A stretch of 32,808 bases of DNA. Source: Halobacteriales archaeon QH_2_65_14. Its GTDB lineage: Archaea > Halobacteriota > Halobacteria > Halobacteriales > Haloarculaceae. A program made the position numbers and the translations under genes. A model generated the notes under the pieces. It was given only the letters and a program-made list of their open reading frames with translations, searched no databases and was not told where the DNA came from. Each line of letters begins with the position of its first letter. Position 1 is the stretch's first letter. This document shows, piece by piece, positions 7,950 through 14,718 of this stretch. Location of the stretch: the NCBI GenBank assembly GCA_003021285.1, contig PXQO01000083.1:1-32808 (forward strand). The letters run 5' to 3'.

Positions 7950-8060
7950 ATAGTGGTTATTGTGACTCTTTACCGCCGTGCTGTCATAGTCCAGGTGTGT
8001 GAGACGGCGAAATGGGGGTGCACGTGTCCTGGTCACGAAAACAATCACAATAACCACTAT
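7950..8060 (+). repeat. Palindromic intergenic element C (111 bp)
   Basis: The ends ATAGTGGTTATTGTGA (7950-7965) and TCACAATAACCACTAT (8045-8060) are perfect 16-bp inverted copies. Next to the left end is the core TACCGCCGTG followed by GTCA, as in the other copies. The interior differs from A and holds its own CCAGG...CCTGG pairing (about 7991 to 8032). Relative to A, one stem position has changed on both arms (TTGTTG to TTATTG with the matching change in the other arm), which keeps the pairing. It lies between the MaoC gene and the sdhC promoter. Confidence 0.85.
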
Positions 8061-8094
8061 CAGTTGAAAACTTCGGGATGTGCGCGCCCCGCCG

Positions 8095-8529
8095 TCAGTC
8101 GTCCGTCGTTCGGGCGTAGAGACACCGGGCGTCCATCCACAGCACCACCTCGCCGTCCCCGTTGATCGTCTCGATCTCCTGTTTGACCATGCCGCGGTCC
8201 TCGTCCCACACCTCCTTCTCGCCGAGGGTGAGGCGTACCGAGAGCGTATCGCCGGGTGTGACTGGTCTGCGCCACTCCAGACCGTCCAGTCCGGGCGACC
8301 CCAGGGTCTCCGCGTCGACGAGATACCCATCGACGAGCATCCGCATCGTCATCGCTGCGGTGTGCCATCCGCTCGCGATGACCGTCTCGTAAGGCGCGTG
8401 GTGGTCGTCACCGAGGTGGAACGACTGCGGGTCGTACTGCTCGGCGAACTCGATGATCTCCTCTCGCGTCACCTCGTAGGAACCAAACTCCAGCGTCTCG
8501 CCGGGCGTCACTTCCTCGAACGTGTGCAT
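8095..8529 (-). CDS. MaoC-like (hot-dog fold) hydratase/dehydratase
   Basis: This 144-aa protein has the hot-dog layout of MaoC-type enoyl-CoA hydratases: FGSYEVTREEIIEFAEQYDPQSFHLGDD, then VIASGWHTAAMTMRMLVDG, then LEWRRPVTPGDTLSVRLTLGEKE. The D-P-x-x-x-H segment and the following ASGWHT helix form the usual hydratase active-site region, so an acyl-CoA thioester substrate is likely but not shown. In the raw sequence it is in frame with the upstream btuF because of a frameshift there, giving an apparent 555-aa fusion. The ATG at 8529 fits the family N-terminus (MHTFEEVTPGETLEFGSY) and the btuF C-terminus ends in another frame at 8609. It is therefore a separate gene 79 bp downstream. Confidence 0.85.
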   Translation of the reverse strand: MHTFEEVTPGETLEFGSYEVTREEIIEFAEQYDPQSFHLGDDHHAPYETVIASGWHTAAMTMRMLVDGYLVDAETLGSPGLDGLEWRRPVTPGDTLSVRLTLGEKEVWDEDRGMVKQEIETINGDGEVVLWMDARCLYARTTDD

Positions 8530-8608
8530 ACGCGCTACTCGGAAGGGCAACACCAAGTACGCACCGTCCTGGCACTGCATGGACCCGCGGGTCACTCGTC
8601 GGGCACCG

Positions 8609-9735
8609 TCAGCGGGACCGCCGGGAGCGCGCCAGAAGTGCGACTGCCAGGAGCGCGGCCACGGCTCCGCCGACTGCAAAGCCTGCACCGTCGTCGTCCG
8701 CGTCCCCGTCAGTATCGTCGGCCGGCGTCGGCGTCGGCGTGGGCGACTCCTCGGGCGTCGGCGTCGGCGAGTCGTCCGGGGTGGGCGTCGGCGTCGGTGT
8801 GGGCGTCGGTGTAGGCGGGTTGCGTCCAGCGAGGCCATCGCCCCGGGGTGGAACGCCTCGGCCATCCGCTCCAGTGGGATGATGACCCGTGGCCCGTGCT
8901 GGCTGATGTAGTTGGGGTTGACCTCGATGATCTGGTCCTCCTCGACCGCGGTCGATTCCTGGAGTGCAGTCACGTCCGGAACCTCCGAGCCCTCGCTGAT
9001 GACGATCCACTCGGGGTCGTTGGCGGCGATGACTTCCTCGCTTATCTCGAAGTACCCGCCGTCCTCGGCTTCCAGCGCGATGTTCTCGCCGCCGGCCTTG
9101 GTGATCAGCTGGTTTTCGAGCGTCCCTTCGCCGGCGGTGAACGGGAACCCGAGGTCGTAGTACACGCGGGGCGGGTCCTCGCTCTCGACGGCGTTCTCGA
9201 TCTCCTCGATGGTCTCCCGGGTCTCGGTGATCGTCTCGCTTGCCCCCTCGCACGCGCCGACCATCTGGCCGACCCGGTCGAGTTCGTCGTATATGTCCTC
9301 GACCGAAACCAGCAGCGGCGAGCGGTAGACTGTCAGTCCCGCGTCACGGAGGCTCTGGACAGTTTCCTCGGTGATGATGTTGGGTGCGAGCACCAGGTCC
9401 GGTTCCAGCGCGACGACCTCCTCCTGGACCGGCTGACCGAACTCGTCGACGACGTGCTCGCGCTCCTCGCTGCCCTCCAGATAGGCGGTGAACTGATTGA
9501 CGGGCATCCCCGTCACCTTCTCGGACGCGCCGATCTCCCACATGTGCTGGGCGGCGCTCGGCCCGAGGACGACGACCTCCTCGGGTTCCTGCTCGACGGT
9601 GACCGTCTCGCCGGTCGCGTCCTCGATCTCGACCGGGAACTCACAACTACTCCCGAGGACCGGTCCCGTGACCAGCACGGCGAGGACCAGTCCTGCAACC
9701 AGCGCGACGAGCGCTACCGATCTTCGTTGTCTCAT
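8609..9735 (-). pseudogene. btuF: BtuF-type substrate-binding protein, frameshifted before its C-terminal anchor
   Basis: This is the extracellular binding protein of a B12/iron-siderophore family importer. An Arg-rich signal peptide (MRQRRSVALVALVAGLVLAVLV) is followed by the two-lobed periplasmic-binding fold: EEVVVLGPSAAQHMWEIGA, VALEPDLVLAPN, NDPEWIVISEG and GPRVIIPLERMAEAFHPGA. After about residue 300 the frame is lost near 8820-8835. The other frame continues with a (TP)n-rich linker, an Asp-rich stretch, and a hydrophobic tail (AGFAVGGAVAALLAVALLARSRRSR) resembling the PGF-CTERM sorting signal. Without the correct frame the protein would read into the MaoC gene and lose its anchor. The start at 9735 is preferred over 9762, which lies in the TATA region. 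Confidence 0.85.
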
Positions 9736-9759
9736 ACTCCTGGCTGGGGGCTTATGCAA

Positions 9760-9769
9760 CAAATATTTA
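9760..9769. promoter_or_regulatory. Shared bidirectional TATA palindrome of btuF and btuCD
   Basis: AAATATTT (9761-9768) is its own complement. Its centre is about 29.5 nt from the btuF ATG (9735, minus strand) and about 30.5 nt from the btuC ATG (9795, plus strand), so one box can serve two leaderless divergent transcripts. This supports the chosen btuF start. Confidence 0.6.
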
Positions 9770-9780
9770 CCTAAAGCAAT

Positions 9781-9795
9781 TCGATTTTGAATCGA
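9781..9795. promoter_or_regulatory. 15-bp palindrome at the btuC start, possible operator
   Basis: TCGATT-TTG-AATCGA is a perfect 6-bp inverted repeat with a 3-nt spacer that reaches the first base of the btuC ATG. A bound regulator here would block start of btuC transcription. The regulator is unknown. Confidence 0.35.
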
Positions 9796-10844
9796 TGCGG
9801 ACCGTAGCGCGGGTAGGTCTCTGGTCGGGCGGCTTGCTTGCCGTGCTGTGTGGGGCAGTCCTCGCCAGCGCGGCGGTCGGTCCGGTTCGGATCGACCTGC
9901 CGACGGTCGCGAGAGCGACGCTCAACACGGTTGCAGTCCCGACAGAGGTCTCGTTCGGAGTGGGAGGCCCGTCAGTCGCAGGGGTCGGGGTACCACTACC
10001 GTCGATCAACGTCGGTTACACGCAGGTGTTCGCGTTTGCGGTTCCGGAGACCGAACAGACCATCGTCGGGAAAATCCGCCTGCCGCGTATCGTCCTGGGG
10101 GCAATCGTCGGGTTCGCGCTCTCGACGGCGGGCGCGGTCATGCAGGGCTTTTTCCGGAATCCGATGGCGGACCCCTCGATCATCGGCGTCTCGTCGGGCG
10201 CTGCCGTCGGTGCGGTCGCCGTCATCGCCTTCTCGCTGGCGGTACCGCTCCAGGCGGCCGCGTTCGTCACGGGCCTCGTGACCGCGTTCGTCGTCTACCT
10301 CATCGCGACGGAGAACGGACGGACGCCGGTTGCGACGCTCCTGCTGGCCGGCATCGCGGTCCAGACGTTCCTCGGGGCCGTCATCTCGTACATGCTGTTG
10401 CAGTCGGGCGAGAGCCTCGAAGAGGTCGTGCTGTGGCTGATGGGTCACCTGCACAACAGCCAGTGGGGCGAGGTCGAGGTGACGCTCCCGCTGGCGCTGG
10501 TCACGTTCGGGGTCCTGCTCGCGTACGCCCGTGACCTGAACGTCCTGTTGCTCGGGGAGGAGGACGCCCACGCGCTCGGCATCGAGGTCGAACGCACCAA
10601 GCGCATCCTGCTCGCCGGGTCTGCGATAATCACGGCCGCGGGCGTCGCGGTGGCCGGCGTCATCGCGTTCGTCGGCCTCGTCGTCCCCCACGTGATGCGG
10701 CTCGTCGTCGGACCCGACCACCGGATTGCGGACACGGCCGCCCGCGCCGGCCCGGCCGAGGTTCCGGTCGGCATCGTCACCGCCGCGGTCGGTGCGCCCT
10801 TCTTCCTGTTTCTGCTCCGCCGCCAGGAGGTGCACGCGCTGTGA
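9795..10844 (+). CDS. btuC: BtuC-type ABC importer permease, apparently lacking one helix
   Basis: This 349-aa FecCD/BtuC-family membrane permease forms the channel for cobalamin or a related chelate. Hallmarks are KIRLPRIVLGAIVGFALSTAGAVMQGFFRNPMADPSIIGVSSGAAVGAV, VVLWLMGHLHNSQW, and the ATPase-contact segment GEEDAHALGIEVERTK. The final part is VAGVIAFVGLVVPHVMRLVVGPDHRI followed at once by ADTAARAGPAEVPVGIVTAAVGAPFFLFLLRR. In the family, GPDHR is followed by a helix such as LLPxSALxGAxFLxxAD before ADTxAR. Here about 16-18 residues of it appear missing in frame (near 10730). The protein may be non-functional. It is divergent from btuF and overlaps btuD by 4 nt (GTGA). Confidence 0.88.
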   Translation: MRTVARVGLWSGGLLAVLCGAVLASAAVGPVRIDLPTVARATLNTVAVPTEVSFGVGGPSVAGVGVPLPSINVGYTQVFAFAVPETEQTIVGKIRLPRIVLGAIVGFALSTAGAVMQGFFRNPMADPSIIGVSSGAAVGAVAVIAFSLAVPLQAAAFVTGLVTAFVVYLIATENGRTPVATLLLAGIAVQTFLGAVISYMLLQSGESLEEVVLWLMGHLHNSQWGEVEVTLPLALVTFGVLLAYARDLNVLLLGEEDAHALGIEVERTKRILLAGSAIITAAGVAVAGVIAFVGLVVPHVMRLVVGPDHRIADTAARAGPAEVPVGIVTAAVGAPFFLFLLRRQEVHAL

Positions 10845-12022
10845 TCCGTCTCGACGGCGTCGGCCTGTCTTTCGGTGACGTGCCGGTCCTTGACGGCGTC
10901 GACCTGCGGGTCGAACCCGGCGAGTTCGTCGGCCTGGTCGGCCCCAACGGGGCAGGCAAGACGACCCTGCTCCGGACGATAAACGGCGCGCTCGACCCCG
11001 ACCGCGGCGAAGTCCGGCTCGACGACAGCCGCGTGGGCGACCTGGGTGCGAGAGCGGTCAGCCGACGGGTCGCGACCGTCCCGCAGGATACCCACGTGGG
11101 CTTTTCCTTCCGGGCGGAGCAGATCGTCGAGATGGGGCGGACGCCGCACCGCTCGCGGTGGAACTGGGGGGACGACCACGATCCCGTCGAGACCGCCCTC
11201 GAACGGACGGAGACGACCCACCTGCGCGACCGTCGGGTCGACGACCTGAGTGGCGGGGAACGCCAGCGCATCCTCCTGGCGCGCGCGCTGGCACAGGAAC
11301 CATCGGCCCTGTTGCTCGACGAACCCACGGCCAGTCTTGACGTCAATCACCAGGTGAGCGTGCTCGGCCTGGTCGCTGATCTCGTCGACGACGGCCGGGC
11401 CGCGCTGGCAGCCATCCACGACCTCGACCTCGCGGCCCGGTTCTGTGATCGACTCACGCTCCTCCACGAGGGACAGATACGTGTGCGGGGTCATCCCGAG
11501 CGGGTCCTGAACGACAGTTCCCTCTCGGCCGCCTTCGATACCGATGCCGCCGTGACGACGAACCCGGTTACGGGCACGCCGACCGTCGCAGCACTCGACG
11601 GCCGTCCCGACCGCGACTGTCGGGTGCACGTTGCGGGTAGCGGCGAGGGTGCAGCGGCGGCCCTGCGGACGCTCTGGCGGGCCGGTTTCGAGGTCACCGT
11701 CGGCCCTGCGCCCGAGGGCGACGTCGTCAGCGTCCTCGCCGAACAGCTCGACGTCGAGGCAGTCACCGCACCCGCGTTCCGGTCCCCCGACGAGTCGTTA
11801 CGGGTAGCGGCCCGCGACCTCGCCAGGGCGGCGGACGTCCTCGTCGTGACAGGCGGTCCCGGGAGCGACGCCGTCGGTGGGGACAGCGCGTCTGCTCCCC
11901 GCATCGACGCGACGCTCGCCAACCCTGCGACGGCCGCGGCCCGCGTCGACGGGGGCGAGCGGGACGCCGTCGAGGACGAGGCCGAACTCGTTGACGCCGT
12001 GCTCGCAGAGGTCCAACAGTGA
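10841..12022 (+). CDS. btuD: BtuD-type ABC importer ATP-binding protein with C-terminal domain
   Basis: This 393-aa cytoplasmic ATPase powers the BtuC permease. Walker A is GPNGAGKT (34-41), the signature is LSGGE (136-140), Walker B is ALLLDEP (156-162) with the D-loop SLD, and the switch histidine is in AIHDLDLAARF. Residues 1-240 form the ABC domain. Residues about 240-393 form the extra domain seen in haloarchaeal BtuD (RVHVAGSGEGAAAALRTLWRAGFEVTVGPAPEGDV...), of unknown role and without an obvious catalytic motif. The GTG start overlaps the btuC stop, so the two are translationally coupled. It is intact, unlike its partners. Confidence 0.92.
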   Translation: MIRLDGVGLSFGDVPVLDGVDLRVEPGEFVGLVGPNGAGKTTLLRTINGALDPDRGEVRLDDSRVGDLGARAVSRRVATVPQDTHVGFSFRAEQIVEMGRTPHRSRWNWGDDHDPVETALERTETTHLRDRRVDDLSGGERQRILLARALAQEPSALLLDEPTASLDVNHQVSVLGLVADLVDDGRAALAAIHDLDLAARFCDRLTLLHEGQIRVRGHPERVLNDSSLSAAFDTDAAVTTNPVTGTPTVAALDGRPDRDCRVHVAGSGEGAAAALRTLWRAGFEVTVGPAPEGDVVSVLAEQLDVEAVTAPAFRSPDESLRVAARDLARAADVLVVTGGPGSDAVGGDSASAPRIDATLANPATAAARVDGGERDAVEDEAELVDAVLAEVQQ

Positions 12023-12084
12023 GCCGGTTTTCGGACACTGGGAAGAAGCGCGGCATCTAAGTACCTTCCACCAAACTCTTCGAT

Positions 12085-13466
12085 ATGTTCCCCACTGGGT
12101 CCAGCGGCCGGCTCCCGCACCCGGGTCCGACGGGGTGGCTCGCAGCCGCAGCCCTCGGCGTCTACGTGCTGGTCGTCGTCGGTGCGACTGCGTCCCTCTC
12201 CGACGCAGCACAGGCCTGCTCGTCCTGGCCGGCCTGTTCGGGCGGGACCGACGACCCCGCCGTGCTCGCATCCTCCGGACCGGGACGACGCGGCGGGTCA
12301 AACTTGCAACGGTGCTGGCACTCACACTCTACCCCGTACAGATGGCCGTCGGCGCGCTCCTCGCGACGACAGCGGGCGCGGCCCTCTTCCCCGGCGTTCA
12401 CCTTCTGATCGGCGTGAGTATCTTCGGGACGCTACTGCTCTCGCTCGCGTGGCATCTCGAACACGTGACCGGGAGCGATGACGAACCGCTCTCGCCCGGG
12501 CATCCCGGGCCAGCGGGGGCCAGTTCCGAGTCCCCCGAGAGCGACGAACCGGAGACGCCGGCCCCGACTGCCGTGTCGGGCGAGGCCGGGGGCGTCGGCC
12601 TCCGGACCCGTGCATTCGCGTACTTCCGCCTGATGAAACCTCGGCTGATGTGGTTGCTCTGTCTGGTCGCGGCCGCCGCGATGGCGCTCGCAGCAGCCAG
12701 CGGGTGGACGCTCACCGTCGACACCATCGTTCTCACGCTCGGTGGTGGCGTCCTCGCTATCGGTGCGAGCGGGACGTTCAATCACGTCCTCGAACGCGAC
12801 CGCGACCGGAAGATGTCACGCACCAGCGACCGTCCGGTCGCGACACATCAGGTCTCCGGGCGCAACGCCCTCGCCTTCGGCTTCGCGCTCACGGGGCTCT
12901 CTGTCCTGGTGTTCCTGCAGACGAACGTGCTCGCGGCCGCGCTCGGGTTCGTGGCCATCCTGTTTTACAGCGTCATCTACACGCTGGTCCTCAAACCCAA
13001 CACCGTCCAGAACACCGTCATCGGGGGTGTGGCCGGTTCCCTGCCGGCGCTCATCGGCTGGGCCGCCGTGACGGGCCGGATCGACGTGGCGGCACTCCTG
13101 CTGTCGGGGTTCATCTTCGTCTGGACGCCCGCACACTTCTACAACCTCGCGCTGGCCTACAAGGAGGATTACGCCCGGGGTGGCTTCCCGATGATGCCCG
13201 TCGTCAGGGGGGAGACGACGACTCGAAAGCACATTCTCCTGTGGCTCGGAGCGACGCTCGCGTTCGGAACCGCCCTCATCTGGGCGACGGGGCTGGGCTG
13301 GCTCACCGCCGCCACGACGGTCGTCGCCGGGGCCGTGTTCCTCCGGGCTGTCGTCCGACTGCACCACGAACAGTCCGAGGAGGCGGCCTTCCGGGCGTTC
13401 CACGCGTCGAATGCCTACCTCGGTCTGTTTCTCGTCGCCATCGTCGTCGACGCGATGGCCATATAG
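12085..13466 (+). pseudogene. ctaB: Heme O synthase (protoheme IX farnesyltransferase), N-terminal frameshift
   Basis: CtaB adds a farnesyl group to heme B to make heme O for terminal oxidases. The haloarchaeal form has an N-terminal CtaA-like membrane region before the prenyltransferase. Here the first frame (MFPTGSSGRLPHPG..., a helix GVYVLVVVGATASLSDAAQ, then CSSWPAC) is lost near 12260-12290. The other frame resumes at TGTTRRVKLATVLALTLYPVQMAVGALLATT. The segment normally between them, with a conserved His helix, is missing, so a deletion plus shift is likely. The catalytic domain is intact: NHVLERDRDRKMSRTSDRPVATH, YTLVLKPNTVQNTVIGG and LALAYKEDYARGGFPMMPVV. An internal start could still yield the active domain. 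Element D begins 2 nt after the stop. Confidence 0.85.
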
Positions 13467-13468
13467 TC

Positions 13469-13575
13469 ATAGGTGGTTGCGATTATTCTCAGCCTCTCCC
13501 GGAAAATTGGAAGCAAAGGACCCAACCGTAGCGGTCCGTGACCGCCCGGCGGTACCGAGTCACAACAACTGCTAT
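13469..13575 (-). repeat. Palindromic intergenic element D (107 bp)
   Basis: The left end ATAGGTGGTTGCGATTAT and the right end TCACAACAACTGCTAT (13560-13575) are imperfect inverted copies. In the reverse complement the core TACCGCCGGGCGGTCAC follows the end, as in the other copies. The interior has a GGACC...GGTCC hairpin (about 13518-13537) unlike A or C. It fills the convergent gap exactly: 2 nt after the ctaB stop and sharing its last base with the TGA of the rhodanese gene. That location suits a shared terminator, or an insertion that reshaped both gene ends. Confidence 0.75.
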
Positions 13576-14120
13576 CAGTTCACCTCGGTCCCTTCGAGTG
13601 GGTATCCGCGGTCGACCCACTCCCGGATTCCCTCTTTGAGTGCGTACACGTCGGTGTAGCCGTTCTCGATGAGCGACGCTGCACGGTTGGTCGAGAGCGT
13701 GTGCGGACAGGGACAGTAGGTGACGATCCGGGTATCCTCTGTGAGGGCATCGAGCGGATCGTCCTCCGGCAGTCCGTCCGGGGCGGGGCTGAACACCGCT
13801 CCAGCGATCCGGACCTCCTCGTCGTCGATAGGAGCGAGGGGAACCTCGGTTCCCCCGACGGCGTACATGTCGTACCCGTTCCGGTCCGTTTTCCCCGTCT
13901 CCTCGCCCGGCGTATTCTCCACGTCATCGGGGTACTCGTCCGGTTCCTCGACGTCTACCTCGGAGTCGGTCGCCTCCTCCCCGTCGCCGTTGCCGTTGCT
14001 GTCACCAGTATTTTCACCATCGCCGTCGCTGTCACCGTTGCCGTCACGGTCACCCAGACAGCCTGCCATTCCCACGATGCCCAGCATCCCGACCGCGCCG
14101 ATGAATCGCCGTCGTTGCAT
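13575..14120 (-). CDS. Tat-exported lipoprotein with rhodanese-like domain
   Basis: This 181-aa protein begins MQRRRFIGAVGMLGIVGMAGC, a twin-arginine signal with a lipobox-type cysteine at 21, so it is probably exported folded and lipid-anchored outside. A low-complexity Asp/Gly/Asn/Glu linker covers about 23-68. The C-terminal half is rhodanese-like: VRIAGAVFSPAP, TRIVTYCPCPHTLSTNRAASLIENGYTDVYALKEGIREWVDRGYPLEG. The Cys in YCPCPH is at the active-site loop position, so a sulfurtransferase or redox role is possible. Many such haloarchaeal lipoproteins have no known substrate. Its stop overlaps the end of element D. Confidence 0.82.
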   Translation of the reverse strand: MQRRRFIGAVGMLGIVGMAGCLGDRDGNGDSDGDGENTGDSNGNGDGEEATDSEVDVEEPDEYPDDVENTPGEETGKTDRNGYDMYAVGGTEVPLAPIDDEEVRIAGAVFSPAPDGLPEDDPLDALTEDTRIVTYCPCPHTLSTNRAASLIENGYTDVYALKEGIREWVDRGYPLEGTEVN

Positions 14121-14229
14121 TCGTAGCTGGTCGTTGTCGTCAGTAAGTAAACGTGTTTCCCCGAATCGTGACCGCTACTGCGAGCGAGCGGGTAGTGCTC
14201 AGATAAGCAATACTGGAGTTGTAAACAGC

Positions 14230-14362
14230 ATGAAAGCCCCGAAGCGCTCGCCGGCTCCGACTCACTGCGCTCCTCGTTGCACTGCGGTACGACGTAAGGA
14301 CCGCAGGCCCCAGGCCGAGGACCGCAACGAGTCGCGGGAGTTCAGCACGCCGGGGCTTTCAT
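14230..14362. repeat. Nested inverted-repeat element, possible structured RNA or MITE
   Basis: ATGAAAGCCCCG (14230-14241) pairs with CGGGGCTTTCAT (14351-14362). Inside, CTCGTTGC (14273-14280) pairs with GCAACGAG (14324-14331). Within that, CTGCGGT (14282-14288) pairs with ACCGCAG (14300-14306). The three stems are properly nested over 133 bp. No gene is present in 14121-14457. Similar GAAAGCCCC-type palindromic sequence is, from memory, common in haloarchaeal intergenic DNA, so a mobile or repeated element is the first guess. It could also be transcribed upstream of the Rdx gene. Confidence 0.6.
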
Positions 14363-14457
14363 CCTGGTCGCAGTTCTCTTTGAGAATCTCTTCTCTGAAC
14401 AGTTCCAGCGAGCGCCCCCAAACATTGTTGAGGCGTCCGTTCGAACCCCGGAACGTC

Positions 14458-14688
14458 ATGTCCGACGTAGAAATCGAGTACTGCGTACCATGTGGCTTCA
14501 GAGACCGGGCGCTCGACGTCCAGGAAGCGATCCTGAACGGCGTCGAGCAAGAACTCGACGAACTCTCGCTCGTGATGGGCGACCACGGCGTGTTCAAGGT
14601 CAGGGTCGACGGCGACACCGTCTTCGACAAGGAAGAAGACGAGTTCGACGTCGATGGAATCGTCAGGAACGTCCGGAACGGCCTCTGA
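14458..14688 (+). CDS. Rdx/SelW-family thioredoxin-like redox protein
   Basis: This 76-aa protein has the SelW/Rdx layout: a first beta strand VEIEYCVPC with the CxxC redox pair (Cys9, Cys12), a helix RALDVQEAILNGVEQEL, and a C-terminal strand pair GVFKVRVDGDTVFDKEEDEFDVDGIV. The members are small thiol-redox proteins; here both positions are Cys, with no selenocysteine. Partner and pathway are unknown. The ATG at 14458 fits the family N-terminus (MSDVEIEYC). It follows the nested-stem element at 14230-14362 by 95 bp. Confidence 0.82.
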   Translation: MSDVEIEYCVPCGFRDRALDVQEAILNGVEQELDELSLVMGDHGVFKVRVDGDTVFDKEEDEFDVDGIVRNVRNGL

Positions 14689-14718
14689 ACCGCCCGCTAC
14701 TCGAAGTCCGCTCGCCGT

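Noticed and set aside
8745-8820. Short GGCGTCGGCGTC-type tandem repeats, possible CRISPR or satellite
   Set aside because: They encode the Thr-Pro linker of BtuF in one frame, and there are no spacers.
8095-9762. A 555-aa fusion of a binding protein and a MaoC hydratase
   Set aside because: The C-terminal linker and anchor of the binding protein continue in another frame to 8609, and the MaoC part has its own family-like start at 8529. The fusion is a frameshift product.
11877-13466. ctaB as a 529-aa protein starting at 11877
   Set aside because: Its first ~130 residues overlap btuD and are Arg/Ser-rich out-of-frame sequence. The real N-terminus is in another frame at 12085.
14430-14458. 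tRNA-like GTTCGAAC sequence
   Set aside because: Neither strand gives a 5-bp T-stem or an anticodon arm.
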